Assembly: GCA_964533735.1 (NCBI GenBank)
Contig: CAZHMD010000008.1
Span: 1 to 64,000, forward strand
Length of the DNA: 64,000 nt
Origin: UBA6107 sp964533735
Lineage (GTDB): Bacteria > Chloroflexota > Anaerolineae > Anaerolineales > Anaerolineaceae
Reading direction: 5' to 3'
Shown here: one piece after another, positions 15,723 through 24,911 of the stretch
Numbering within the stretch: the first letter of the stretch is position 1
How the letters are laid out: every line of letters starts with the position of its first letter
Notes under the pieces: model-generated
Told to the model about the DNA's origin: nothing
The model's input: only the letters and a program-made list of their open reading frames with translations
Database searches by the model: none
Position numbers and translations under genes: made by a program

Positions 15723-17582
15723 ATGGTAATCAGCGAGCACGTCCAGGGCATCCTGGATACCCTGCCATTAAAACCCGGCTGCTACATTATGCGCAACGCC
15801 GCAGGTGATGTGATTTATGTGGGCAAGGCGATCAACCTGCGCAACCGGGTGCGCTCCTATTTCCAGGAGCGCTCAGACCAGGACCGCAAAGTGCGTAAAC
15901 TGGTGGAGCAGATCGCTGACCTGGAGTGGATCCTGGTGGGGTCGGAGCTGGAAGCCCTGATCCTGGAAATGAACCTGATCAAGAAACACCGCCCGCGCTA
16001 CAACGTGCGCTTGAAAGATGACAAGCGCTATCCTTATATCAAGGTACACCTGCAGCAGGTTTTCCCCAAGGTGACCGTTACCCGGCAGATGGTTAATGAC
16101 GGTGCGCGTTATTTTGGTCCGTACACCAGCGTGTGGGCAGTGCACCAAACCCTAGATCTGCTGCGGCGCATCTTCCCATACCTCACCTGCGACCGGGAAA
16201 TCACCGGCAAGGATGCCCGTCCGTGCCTGTTTTTTGATATCAAGTTGTGTTCCGGACCCTGTATTGGCGCGATTGACCAGGCCGGATACCAGCAGTTGAT
16301 CCAGGATCTGTGCGCCTTCCTGGACGGTCACACCGATCCAATCGTCAGCCGGCTGCAGGGTGATATGGCGGCTGCGGCGGTGGAATTGAATTTTGAAAAA
16401 GCGGCTGTGATACGAGATCAGCTGAACTCGATCGAGCGCGTGGTGGAAAAACAGAAAGTGATCTCAAGCGACCAGAGCGACTCGGATGTGCTGGCAATGG
16501 CGCGCACCGATGGTGAGGCCTGCGTGCAGATATTCTTCATCCGCAACGGCAAGCTGATGGGGCGAGAGTACTTTATCCTGGAAGGCACGGAAGAAACCTC
16601 CGATGCCAATGTGATCGGTGAATTCCTGAAGCAGTTCTACAGCGAAGCGGCAACCATCCCTGATAAAGTGCTGCTGCCGAATGAAGTGGAAGAAGCGCTC
16701 ATCATAAACCAGTGGCTCAACACCCGCCGCGGGGGAAATAAGGTGGAGTTGCTGGTGCCGAGATCAGGGGCGAACTCTGAATTAATGGCGATGGCGACTG
16801 AAAACGCGGTTGAAACGCTGCACGCCTTAAAGAGCCAGTGGGAAGCCGATAAAAATAAACAAACCGAAGCCCTGGCGGAACTTCAAACTGCGCTGAGCCT
16901 GCCTGAACCACCGAACCGCATCGAATGTTACGATATATCCAACACGCAGGGTACGGCATCGGTTGGCAGTATGGTGGTATTTGAGCAGGGCACCCCGAGC
17001 CGCAGGTTGTATCGCCATTTCAACATCAAGACCGTCAGCGGACCGGATGACTTTTCCAGCATGGAAGAAGTGCTGCACCGGCGCTTTAAGCGCTGGCAGA
17101 GCGCGCAGGAATTACAACATGTGGGGTCCAAACCCGATCCTTCGTTCTCCGTACTGCCGGATCTATTAATCGTGGATGGCGGTAAAGGTCAGCTGGGCAG
17201 GGCGATCAAGGTGCTGGAGGAATACGCGCTCACTGACAGGGTACCGGTGATGGGGCTGGCAAAGCAGCAGGAGGAGATCTTCCGCCCGCATATTGAGGAA
17301 GCGATCACGCTGCCGCGCCATTCGCAGGGATTGTACCTTATCCAGCGGGTGCGGGATGAAGCCCACCGTTTTGCCATCACGGCTCACCGCAAGGCGCGCG
17401 GGAAGGTGGGGATTGCTTCGCGTTTGGACGCCATCCCCGGGATCGGCCCAAAACGGCGCAAAGCGCTGCTGGAGAAATTTGGTGACATTGAAACCATCCG
17501 GCAGGCGAGCGTGGAGCAATTGATGGACGTGAGCGGGATCAATGAAGAAGTCGCCATGGCAATCCATTCCGGGTTGGAATAA
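15723..17582 (+). CDS. uvrC: Excinuclease ABC subunit C
   Basis: 619 residues, the normal length. UvrC makes both incisions around bulky DNA lesions once UvrAB has loaded. Domains in order: GIY-YIG nuclease (about 13-95, GCYIMR and VIYVGKA), UVR helix pair that binds UvrB (about 205-240, FEKAAVIRDQLNSIE), RNase H-like nuclease (about 390-540, starting ECYDISNTQGTASVGSM with the first catalytic Asp, then IVDGGKGQL), and two helix-hairpin-helix motifs at the end (IPGIGPKRRKALLEKFG and VSGINEEVA). Nothing is missing. It is transcribed alone between the selD and terminator regions. Confidence 0.97.
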   Translation: MVISEHVQGILDTLPLKPGCYIMRNAAGDVIYVGKAINLRNRVRSYFQERSDQDRKVRKLVEQIADLEWILVGSELEALILEMNLIKKHRPRYNVRLKDDKRYPYIKVHLQQVFPKVTVTRQMVNDGARYFGPYTSVWAVHQTLDLLRRIFPYLTCDREITGKDARPCLFFDIKLCSGPCIGAIDQAGYQQLIQDLCAFLDGHTDPIVSRLQGDMAAAAVELNFEKAAVIRDQLNSIERVVEKQKVISSDQSDSDVLAMARTDGEACVQIFFIRNGKLMGREYFILEGTEETSDANVIGEFLKQFYSEAATIPDKVLLPNEVEEALIINQWLNTRRGGNKVELLVPRSGANSELMAMATENAVETLHALKSQWEADKNKQTEALAELQTALSLPEPPNRIECYDISNTQGTASVGSMVVFEQGTPSRRLYRHFNIKTVSGPDDFSSMEEVLHRRFKRWQSAQELQHVGSKPDPSFSVLPDLLIVDGGKGQLGRAIKVLEEYALTDRVPVMGLAKQQEEIFRPHIEEAITLPRHSQGLYLIQRVRDEAHRFAITAHRKARGKVGIASRLDAIPGIGPKRRKALLEKFGDIETIRQASVEQLMDVSGINEEVAMAIHSGLE

Positions 17583-17620
17583 AAAATCCCCGCGAGTCAC
17601 CAACCTCCGGGGATTTTCTT
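17583..17620 (+). terminator. Intrinsic terminator of uvrC
   Basis: The 10-bp stem AAAATCCCCG/CGGGGATTTT has a 15-nt loop and then CTT. It can also serve the convergent rhodanese gene. Confidence 0.75.
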
Positions 17621-17633
17621 TGCTGAATTCGAA

Positions 17634-18074
17634 TTAAGGACCAGTTACCACCGGCAGCCCTGCAGCAATCCAGGCGTTCATACCACCATCGATGCTCGTG
17701 GTATTCGGAAAACCGGCAGCACGCAGTTGATCGCGAGCCTGGGCGCTGCGGTTGCCGCTGCGGCAGATGATTAGCACATCCCTGTCTGCGGGAATTTCCG
17801 ACAGGCGGGCAGGTAATTGGGCTAGGGGAATCAGCACAGCCCCGCTGATATGTCCCTCGTTCCATTCAGATTGTTCGCGCACATCCAACAGGTAAGCGCC
17901 TGCAGCAAAACGTTCCGCGGCATCTGATACCGAAATTGCGGCAGGCAGGGTGGCTGGTTTTTGCTGACCATTCAACAGGATCACGGTAAGCACGATAACC
18001 AACAGCACAGCTGCGATTCCGATAATGATAAACAAGTTTGTCTTCTTTTTTTCCTGGATATTGTTTATTGTCAT
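17634..18074 (-). CDS. Membrane-anchored rhodanese-like protein
   Basis: 146 residues. One N-terminal membrane helix (about 13-34, LFIIIGIAAVLLVIVLTVIL) is followed by a single rhodanese domain outside the membrane (LLDVREQSEWNEGHISGAVLIP, then IICRSGNRSAQA with the active Cys in CRSGNRS). Such proteins transfer sulfur or act in thiol redox at the cell surface. The six-residue loop CRSGNR is the sulfurtransferase type. It is a single gene on the - strand next to the proline iminopeptidase gene. The partner is unknown. Confidence 0.92.
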   Translation of the reverse strand: MTINNIQEKKKTNLFIIIGIAAVLLVIVLTVILLNGQQKPATLPAAISVSDAAERFAAGAYLLDVREQSEWNEGHISGAVLIPLAQLPARLSEIPADRDVLIICRSGNRSAQARDQLRAAGFPNTTSIDGGMNAWIAAGLPVVTGP

Positions 18075-18126
18075 AATCTCCTCATTCCTAACAGTAATAA
18101 CGTTAATTCTACCTTAGTTCGGGAAG

Positions 18127-19077
18127 TCAAGATGACCAGTAGCGGTCTGCAAAGGTTTCGATGCCCTCGATCAATGAACTGGCAATCCCAGGTTCCACAA
18201 TGGAGTGCCCTGCGCCGGGAATAACGTTGAGTATGGCGCCCGGTAACCTGCGGGAGAATTCAAAGGCGGTAATCGCCGGACAGATGATATCGTAGCGACC
18301 CTGCGCCACCCATGTGGGGATATTGTGTATCTTATCAAGGTTATCGAGCAGGTAGGTATCCTGTGGAAAAAAGAGTTTATGGAGCATGTAATGGCATTCA
18401 ATGCGCGCAAAGGCAATGATGTTCTCGTCAGTCTCCACCGGGGGGATGCGCGGCAGCAGACGGATGATGGCAGATTCCCAGGCACACCAGGCGCGGGCGG
18501 AGGTTAAGCGTGTGGCGTAATCGGGGGAGGTGAGGCGTGAGTAATACGCGGACACCAGGTCACCGCGCTCACTTTCGGGAATGGGTGCAATGAATTTCTC
18601 CCATTCCTCCGGGAAAATGCGGCAAGCACCGTCTTTGAACATCCAGTCCAATTCACTTTGCTGTCCGAGGAAAATGCCGCGCAAGACCAGCCCGGCTGCC
18701 CGCCCAGGATGATGGATGGCATAAGTGAGCGCCAATGTACTCCCCCAGGAGCCCCCGAACACGAACCATTTTTCAATGCCTAGATGAGCGCGGAGTTTTT
18801 CAATATCCTCCATCACCAGCCAGGTGTCATTCTGGTCCAATTCACCCAGGGGAAGGCTTTTTGGCGCTCCGCGCTGTGAAAAGATGACCGCATGGAAACG
18901 CTGCGGATCAAAATAAGTTCGATAAAAATCCTGAGCACCAACCCCCGGACCACCGTGCAGAAACACTACCGGGATCCCTGCAGGGTTGCCTGTTTCTTCA
19001 TAGTAGAGTCGATGCAAGTCTGAAACCTGCAGGGTACCTGTGCGAAACGGTTCGATGGGCGGGTATCGTTCTGGCAT
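18127..19077 (-). CDS. pip: Proline iminopeptidase (alpha/beta hydrolase)
   Basis: 316 residues from the ATG at 19077, which has GGAGGT 6 nt upstream (an ATG 63 nt further up has none). It releases N-terminal proline from peptides. Visible are the oxyanion segment FLHGGPGVG, the nucleophile motif GGSWGSTLALTYA, QGRYDIICP near the acid residue and the C-terminal histidine in GAGHSIVEPG. The segment that usually reads DQRGCGRS is SQRGAPKS here, so substrate choice may be shifted. N-terminal MPERYPPIEPF is typical of family S33. It is cytoplasmic and a single gene. Confidence 0.9.
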   Translation of the reverse strand: MPERYPPIEPFRTGTLQVSDLHRLYYEETGNPAGIPVVFLHGGPGVGAQDFYRTYFDPQRFHAVIFSQRGAPKSLPLGELDQNDTWLVMEDIEKLRAHLGIEKWFVFGGSWGSTLALTYAIHHPGRAAGLVLRGIFLGQQSELDWMFKDGACRIFPEEWEKFIAPIPESERGDLVSAYYSRLTSPDYATRLTSARAWCAWESAIIRLLPRIPPVETDENIIAFARIECHYMLHKLFFPQDTYLLDNLDKIHNIPTWVAQGRYDIICPAITAFEFSRRLPGAILNVIPGAGHSIVEPGIASSLIEGIETFADRYWSS

Positions 19078-19174
19078 GGCAGTACCTCCGTTTGCATTAA
19101 TTATAGTAATTCCTGGAAAATTAATTGAATTGTTTGACAACTCCTCATAGGATGAATAAAATGATATTATCTAT

Positions 19175-20335
19175 ATGCACATTGGAGATTCCTTGAAAAA
19201 GTGGGAAAATAAATTCGTCATCGGTCTAACTGGAAATATCGGCACGGGCAAAAGCGTTGTCCGGCGCATGCTTGAGCATTTGGGGGCTTACGGCATTGAT
19301 GCCGATGCACTGTCACACCGCGCCATGGCTAAAGGCGCGCCTGCGTATGAACCGATCATTGAAACCTTTGGTCATTATTTACTGGGGGAAGACGAACAGA
19401 TCGATCGGCAGAAATTAGGCCGGCTGGTCTTCGCGGATTCAGAAGCCCTGAAACGCCTGGAAGCGATCCTGCACCCCCTGGTGGAACAAGCGGTTGACCT
19501 CATCATCCGGCGATCCCCTCAAAAAGTGATCGTTATCGAAGCCATCAAGCTGCTGGAGACCAGGCTGGCGGATTATTGTGACAATATCTGGGTGGTGTAT
19601 ACACCTCCTGAAATCCAACATCACCGGCTGGTTAACCTGAGAGGAATGGGTGAAAAGGATGCACGGCAGCGCATCGCTTCCCAGATCCCGCAGGAGAACC
19701 GGCTGGCACGCGCCACGGTAATCATTAAAAATGTCTCCACATTCGAAGATACCTGGCGGCAGGTGACCACAGCCTGGCAGCGCCATGTTCCTGTGGGAGA
19801 ACCTCATCCGATACCTGTATCGCAACCAGTGAAACTCTCGCTGGGTGAAGTGAATATGGTGCGCGCTACTCCCAAGCAGGCTGACGAGATCAAGGATGTT
19901 TTCAACAATTTAGGCGGTTCAAGCACCAAGGTTACGCGGGCTAACATTATGGCTGCTTTTGGAGAAAAAGCCTTCCTGCTCTTACGAGTGGAAAATGTGA
20001 CCATGGGATTATTGGGATGGCAGGTCGAAAACCTGGTATCCCGCACCACTGACATTCTCCTGGACCCGGCGTTACCACCCGCACAGTATATTCCCATTAT
20101 GATCCGGGAGATGGAGCGGGCATCGGGTTACCTTCAATGTGAAGTCTCGCTGGTCTTTGTACCGGAGTCACTTTCCAAGCACGACGCGTTATGGAACAGC
20201 CTGGGTTATGAACCGCGTTCAGTGGCTGCACTTGGAGCGCTTGCCTGGCAGGAAGCTGCCGAGGAAACCAAACTTCAAAACACGGTGTTACTCTTTAAAC
20301 AACTCAGGCAGGACAGGGTCCTAAGACCGATCTAG
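19175..20335 (+). CDS. coaE: Dephospho-CoA kinase fused to a GNAT-like domain
   Basis: 386 residues, about 190 more than normal CoaE. Residues 14-210 are dephospho-CoA kinase: P-loop GLTGNIGTGKS (17-27), IDADALSHRA, LHPLVEQAV, and IEAIKLLE, in which the usual PLLFE-like stretch is changed. It phosphorylates the 3'-OH of dephospho-CoA in the last step of CoA synthesis. Residues about 228-386 (MVRATPKQADEIKDVFNNLG onward) resemble a GNAT acetyltransferase fold without a clear acetyl-CoA loop. The fusion may link CoA supply to acyl transfer or binding. The ATG at 19175 is used; a TTG at 19193 with GGAG upstream is an equal choice. It is the first gene of the cdaA-lepB block. Confidence 0.85.
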   Translation: MHIGDSLKKWENKFVIGLTGNIGTGKSVVRRMLEHLGAYGIDADALSHRAMAKGAPAYEPIIETFGHYLLGEDEQIDRQKLGRLVFADSEALKRLEAILHPLVEQAVDLIIRRSPQKVIVIEAIKLLETRLADYCDNIWVVYTPPEIQHHRLVNLRGMGEKDARQRIASQIPQENRLARATVIIKNVSTFEDTWRQVTTAWQRHVPVGEPHPIPVSQPVKLSLGEVNMVRATPKQADEIKDVFNNLGGSSTKVTRANIMAAFGEKAFLLLRVENVTMGLLGWQVENLVSRTTDILLDPALPPAQYIPIMIREMERASGYLQCEVSLVFVPESLSKHDALWNSLGYEPRSVAALGALAWQEAAEETKLQNTVLLFKQLRQDRVLRPI

Positions 20336-20357
20336 CAAGTTTAAAGGTAGAAATCAA

Positions 20358-21236
20358 GTGTCCGAACTGCTCAACGAAATCGCTTACATCTTCCAGAGAC
20401 TGACCTGGCTCAGCGTTCTGGACTTGTTCCTGGTTACCATTGTGGTTTATGCCGTGCTGCAACTGCTGCGCGACACACAGGTGATGGTGTTATTACGCGG
20501 CGTCATCATCATTATCGTGCTCCTGTCGCTGCTTTTCACCCTTATCGATTTACCTGCGTTTTCCTGGTTATTGACCTCGATCGTACCGGCGCTGCTGTTT
20601 GCCATTCCGGTCATTTTTGCACCGGAGATTCGCCGGGGGCTGGAAAAACTTGGCAGGGCGGGGTCAAGCCAGTTGATGGCGCGAAAATCTCCCAACCAGA
20701 TCTTATCTCTTGAACAAACGATCCACTCGATCGTCACAGCAGCGGCGCGGCTCTCAGCAAGGGAACACGGCGCCTTGATCATTCTGCAGCGCAATGACCG
20801 CCTGGAAGATTATGCCCGCACGGGTGTGCGCCTGAATGCGGCGGTTACCCCCGAATTACTTCTGCAAATCTTCTACCCGAACACTCCTCTGCATGACGGC
20901 GCGGTCATCATCAGTAACAACCAGGTGATTGCCGGCGCTTGCGTGATGCCGCTCTCGGCCAGCGGTATCTTAACGCGTTCACCAGAACGGCAAATGGGAT
21001 TACGCCACCGCGCTGCCCTGGGTACTTCAGAAGCTACAGACGCGATCGCGGTAGTCGTCTCAGAAGAGACGGGGTCGATCTCAATCGCGCACAACGGGCG
21101 CATGATCCGCCGATTGGACAGCGAGCGGCTGGAGAATATCCTCCTGGCATTCTACCGTCCCAATGAGAAGGACAAACAAACGGGTTTGTGGCGCCTCCTG
21201 CGTGCCCGGCTGACAGACAAGAAACGGGATTCGTGA
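20358..21236 (+). CDS. cdaA: Diadenylate cyclase CdaA
   Basis: 292 residues starting at GTG 20358. Three membrane helices lie in the first 85 residues, followed by the DAC domain with the two signature motifs DGAVII and GLRHRAALG. It joins two ATP to c-di-AMP, which controls potassium and osmotic balance and cell wall functions. The order cdaA-cdaR matches the conserved Firmicutes arrangement, and cdaR starts on the last base of its stop codon. In Firmicutes glmM follows; here glmM is absent but glmS is found at 28-30 kb. Confidence 0.96.
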   Translation: MSELLNEIAYIFQRLTWLSVLDLFLVTIVVYAVLQLLRDTQVMVLLRGVIIIIVLLSLLFTLIDLPAFSWLLTSIVPALLFAIPVIFAPEIRRGLEKLGRAGSSQLMARKSPNQILSLEQTIHSIVTAAARLSAREHGALIILQRNDRLEDYARTGVRLNAAVTPELLLQIFYPNTPLHDGAVIISNNQVIAGACVMPLSASGILTRSPERQMGLRHRAALGTSEATDAIAVVVSEETGSISIAHNGRMIRRLDSERLENILLAFYRPNEKDKQTGLWRLLRARLTDKKRDS

Positions 21237-22459
21237 TGATCGAAAAGTTACGCGCATTTACCAAGACACTTCCAAGCTTGATCATCGCATTTTTGCTGGC
21301 GATTGCGGTGTGGATCATGGCGGTAACCTCTTCCGATCCTTCAGTTGAGAATGTGTACCCAAACAATGTCCCGATCGAAGTGGTCGGACAGGCTTCCGGC
21401 ACGGTAATTAACATGAACCTGATAGAAGATGTCTCTATCACCCTGCGTGCACCCACTTCCATCTGGAACACCTTGCTGTTGGAAAAAGCACCTGTACGGG
21501 CTTTCATTGATCTTTCCGGTCTTGGTGTAGGTACACATACAGTCCCTGTGCAGGTGCAAATCGGGATCAAGCCGGTGGAAATTCTCACCTTTAGCCCGCG
21601 TTCTGTTACCCTTGAAATCGAACCATTGTTGACGCAAACGATGGATATTCGCATCATTTTCCAGGGCAGCCTCCCGGTTGGCTATGAAGCCCAGGAGCCC
21701 ATCCTTTCGGATACTTCCGTGACAGTCAGCGGGGCTAAATCGCTGGTAGAAAGGGTAACTGAAGTAAGGGCAGTAGTTAAACTCTCTGATGTGAAGACGA
21801 ATATCAACCAGTCGGTGCAGTTGTTGGCAGTCAATGCCAGCGGGCAAACTGTAACCGGTGTTACCATCTCACCTGACAAGGTGGACTATACCCAGGCTGT
21901 GGCAGAACGCGGCGGTTACCGCAATGTGGTTGTAAAAGTGGTTACCAGCGGTCAGGTGACGAATGGTTATAAACTGACCAGCCTTTCTGTATTCCCGCCG
22001 ACCGTCACCGTTTATGCCACGGACCCGCTTATCATCAACGCACTGCCCGGTTATGTTGAAACGATGCCCATTGACCTGAGCGAAAAGAATGCAGATTTTG
22101 AACAACGTGTTTCCCTGAACCTACCAACCGGGGTAGAGACACTGGAAGTTGGACTGGTGACAGTGAACGTGGGGATCGCCCCAATTGAGAGCACCCTATC
22201 CCTGGTTGATGTGATCGTTGAACCTGTGGGAATGACGACCGGCCGAAGCGCCATCATCGAGCCTGAAAAAGTTAATGCGGTCATTTCAGGTCCGCTGATC
22301 GTATTGCAGGCTATCAAGGCTTCAGATGTGCGCGTACTCCTGGACCTGACCGGGATGGGAATCGGGAGATATACCCTGGCGCCTCCAATGTTGTTAAATA
22401 TTCCCGGACTAACCATTTCCAGTATTACGCCAACCACTTTCGTCATCGAAATCAAGTAA
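21236..22459 (+). CDS. cdaR: YbbR-domain protein, CdaA regulator CdaR
   Basis: 407 residues. The ATG at 21236 overlaps the cdaA stop (TGATG). One N-terminal membrane helix (about 12-32, PSLIIAFLLAIAVWIMAVTS) is followed by four or so YbbR repeats of about 80-90 residues outside the membrane (VPIEVVGQASG, VPVQVQIGIKPVE, NVVVKVVTSGQVTNGYKL, VDVIVEPVG). CdaR binds CdaA in the membrane and adjusts its activity. Coupled translation with cdaA supports the name. Confidence 0.93.
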   Translation: MIEKLRAFTKTLPSLIIAFLLAIAVWIMAVTSSDPSVENVYPNNVPIEVVGQASGTVINMNLIEDVSITLRAPTSIWNTLLLEKAPVRAFIDLSGLGVGTHTVPVQVQIGIKPVEILTFSPRSVTLEIEPLLTQTMDIRIIFQGSLPVGYEAQEPILSDTSVTVSGAKSLVERVTEVRAVVKLSDVKTNINQSVQLLAVNASGQTVTGVTISPDKVDYTQAVAERGGYRNVVVKVVTSGQVTNGYKLTSLSVFPPTVTVYATDPLIINALPGYVETMPIDLSEKNADFEQRVSLNLPTGVETLEVGLVTVNVGIAPIESTLSLVDVIVEPVGMTTGRSAIIEPEKVNAVISGPLIVLQAIKASDVRVLLDLTGMGIGRYTLAPPMLLNIPGLTISSITPTTFVIEIK

Positions 22460-22534
22460 AACAGTGGTCTGAAGGTTTTGCCCCGGTTAACTGCGTGTTG
22501 TGGGGTAAAATTGGTCAGATCGGAATTATTTAAG

Positions 22535-23902
22535 ATGACGAAACCTATTGTAGCGCTTGTCGGCCGGCCGAATGTCGGCAAAAGTACCCTCTTCAACCGC
22601 CTGTGCGGCGAAATGTCGGCGATTGTGGATGATACCCCAGGTACCACCCGCGACCGCCTGTTTGGTGAAGGCGAATGGAGTGGTACGGTTTTTGACGTGG
22701 TCGACACCGGAGGTATTGATCCTTCGGCCAGCGGACATAAGACACCGCTATCAACCGGCTCAGCAGACTTTATCTCCGAGATCCGTTCACAGGCTTTAAT
22801 CGCTATCTCTGAAGCAGACATTGTGCTCTTCCTGGTGGACGCGATAAGCGGGGTAACACCGGCAGATATTGAAGTTGCCCAAATTCTGCGTCAATCGCAA
22901 AAGGTGGTTGATGGGATTGCCACCCCGCCAATCCTGCTGGTGGTGAATAAGGCAGACAGCGCCCGCCAAAGAAATACCGTAATGGAATTCTATGAACTCG
23001 GGATGGGCGAACCGCACGCCATCTCCGCTGTGCACGGCACCGGAACGGGGGACATGCTCGATGTCTTAATCGCCGCGTTGCCGGAAAAGCAGCCCGAAGT
23101 GGATGATGATTCCGTCAAGATTGCCATTGTCGGCAAACCCAACGTGGGCAAATCCAGCCTTTTAAACTGCCTTACTGGAGAAGAACGGGCGATTGTAAGC
23201 CCGATTGCGGGGACAACGCGGGATGCAGTGGATACCAGGATCGACTATGAAGGTATTCCTGTAACCCTGATCGATACCGCTGGCATCCGCCGCCGCGGCA
23301 AAGTAGAGCCAGGTGTGGAAAAATACAGCGTTGTGCGTTCCATGCGCGCCATTGAGCGCTGTGATGTGGCTATCCTGATGATCGATGCGGTGGATGGCAT
23401 TTCTGCCCAGGACGCGCATATTGCCGGCTATGTTAAGGACGAATGGAAAAGCTGCGTGGTGGTGGTCAATAAATGGGATGCGGTGGAAAAGAACACCTAT
23501 ACTATGCAGACCTTCACGGAAAAGATCAGGAATGAACTTAATTTTGTGGACTATGTGCCCATCCTCTTTATCTCTGCCAAAACAGGGCAGAGAGTGGAGC
23601 AGGTGATGCCTATGGCACTGCTGGTGCAGGAAGAGCGCCTGGCGCATGTTAAAACCGGACCGTTGAACCGGATATTACAAAAAGCGCAGGATACCCATGC
23701 GCCGACCTCGAAAACCGGCACTTCGATCAAGTTGTATTATGGCACCCAGGTACGCACCGACCCGCCGACTTTTATGATCTATTGCAACAATCCCAAACTG
23801 GCGCATTTCACCTACATGCGTTTCCTTGAAAATCAGATCCGTGCTGAATACCCATTCACCGGGACTCCCATCCGCATTGTGCTTAAGCCGCGCAGTGAGT
23901 AA
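22535..23902 (+). CDS. der: Ribosome-associated GTPase Der (EngA)
   Basis: 455 residues from ATG 22535. Two GTPase domains in tandem, each with G1 (GRPNVGKST near 9-17; GKPNVGKSS near 203), G3 (DTGG and DTAG) and G4 (NKAD and NKWD), then a KH-like C-terminal domain. This tandem is unique to Der, needed for 50S ribosome assembly. A further in-frame start at 22478 would add 19 residues of poor match, so it was not used. Residues 69-80 (ASGHKTPLSTGS) look like a small insertion in the first domain. Confidence 0.97.
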   Translation: MTKPIVALVGRPNVGKSTLFNRLCGEMSAIVDDTPGTTRDRLFGEGEWSGTVFDVVDTGGIDPSASGHKTPLSTGSADFISEIRSQALIAISEADIVLFLVDAISGVTPADIEVAQILRQSQKVVDGIATPPILLVVNKADSARQRNTVMEFYELGMGEPHAISAVHGTGTGDMLDVLIAALPEKQPEVDDDSVKIAIVGKPNVGKSSLLNCLTGEERAIVSPIAGTTRDAVDTRIDYEGIPVTLIDTAGIRRRGKVEPGVEKYSVVRSMRAIERCDVAILMIDAVDGISAQDAHIAGYVKDEWKSCVVVVNKWDAVEKNTYTMQTFTEKIRNELNFVDYVPILFISAKTGQRVEQVMPMALLVQEERLAHVKTGPLNRILQKAQDTHAPTSKTGTSIKLYYGTQVRTDPPTFMIYCNNPKLAHFTYMRFLENQIRAEYPFTGTPIRIVLKPRSE

Positions 23903-23926
23903 ACAGAGAACCAAAGCCTGAGAGCT

Positions 23927-24529
23927 ATGACAATCAACGACCCGATGACTGAACAACCCATCCAGGAACAGGTACTGCCTGTTGAGACTGATAAGAAATC
24001 CGGCTTTCGCAGGGCGCTGGTGGAGATTTTGCAGACGCTGCTGTTGGCGGTACTCCTGTATTTTGCCATTGATGCGGTCTTTGCACGGGTGCGCGTGGTG
24101 AACATCAGTATGCAGCCGACATTTGTTGAGGGTGACGTACTGCTGGTGAATAAGCTGGCCTACAAACTCGGAAAACTGCACACCGGCGACGTGGTAATCT
24201 TCCATAATCCCAGCGACCTGGAAGAGGATTATATAAAACGCCTCATTGGTAAACCCGGTGACACGGTACGTGTTGAAGGCGGGGTAGTATTTGTAAACGA
24301 CATTCCCCTGGAAGAAGATTACATTGCTGATCCCCCGTATTACACAGGTGAATGGCAGGTCCCTCAGGGTTCTGTATTTGTTTTGGGTGATAACCGCAAT
24401 CAGTCTTCAGACTCACACAGCTGGGGGTATGTTCCACTCGAAGATCTGGTAGGCAAGGCATTGGTGGTGTATTGGCCGCTGGATGCTGTGAAAGTAATAA
24501 AGCTCTCTGAAACCCAGGGAGCCAACTAA
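23927..24529 (+). CDS. lepB: Signal peptidase I
   Basis: 200 residues. A cytoplasmic tail, one membrane helix (about 30-52) and the catalytic domain outside. Ser61 in NISMQPTF is the nucleophile and Lys104 in DYIKRLIGKPGD the general base; GDNRNQSSDSHSWG is box E. It cleaves signal peptides of secreted proteins and is the single-helix type common in Gram-positives and Chloroflexi. It follows der by 24 bp and is probably in the same transcript. Confidence 0.96.
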   Translation: MTINDPMTEQPIQEQVLPVETDKKSGFRRALVEILQTLLLAVLLYFAIDAVFARVRVVNISMQPTFVEGDVLLVNKLAYKLGKLHTGDVVIFHNPSDLEEDYIKRLIGKPGDTVRVEGGVVFVNDIPLEEDYIADPPYYTGEWQVPQGSVFVLGDNRNQSSDSHSWGYVPLEDLVGKALVVYWPLDAVKVIKLSETQGAN

Positions 24530-24575
24530 AAAAGCATCTCCCCAACTATTAAAAATATGGTAAGGTTAAGCAATT

Positions 24576-24875
24576 ATGGAAGAAACCGTACCTTTCTCTG
24601 ACCCCGTTTTCCCGTGCCCCGAATGCCAGGCTGGCCACATGCACCGCACTTATGTGGCTTATTTCACCTGGCTGGGTGATGAGCTCATTTCCGTTCCTGA
24701 TTTTCCAGCCTGGTCGTGTGACCTTTGCGGGCGCTGCGAGTATGATGAAAACGCGCTCACTCGCCTGACACTGCTGTTGAGCCCGAACGCCGGCAAGACA
24801 ATCACAACGACGCGTTTCATGCATAAAAAGATCAAGCCGCGCACGAAAATGGAACGCCCAACCTTGCCCGAATAA
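24576..24875 (+). CDS. YgiT-type zinc-ribbon protein
   Basis: 99 residues. CPEC near residue 14 and CDLC near 49 form a four-cysteine zinc ribbon of the MqsA/YgiT N-terminal type (FPCPECQAG, then FPAWSCDLCGRCEYD). MqsA proteins have a DNA-binding HTH after this; here the C-terminus is a basic tail (KKIKPRTKMERP) without an HTH. No toxin gene is adjacent. It may be a free-standing regulator or RNA-binding ribbon. It follows lepB by 46 bp and ends at a terminator. Confidence 0.75.
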   Translation: MEETVPFSDPVFPCPECQAGHMHRTYVAYFTWLGDELISVPDFPAWSCDLCGRCEYDENALTRLTLLLSPNAGKTITTTRFMHKKIKPRTKMERPTLPE

Positions 24876-24876
24876 T

Positions 24877-24903
24877 AAAACTCCCGATTCAATCGGGAGT
24901 TTT
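24877..24903. terminator. Bidirectional intrinsic terminator
   Basis: The perfect 12-bp stem AAAACTCCCGAT/ATCGGGAGTTTT has a 3-nt loop. It lies between the convergent zinc-ribbon and kinase genes. Confidence 0.88.
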
Positions 24904-24911
24904 GCCTTTTC

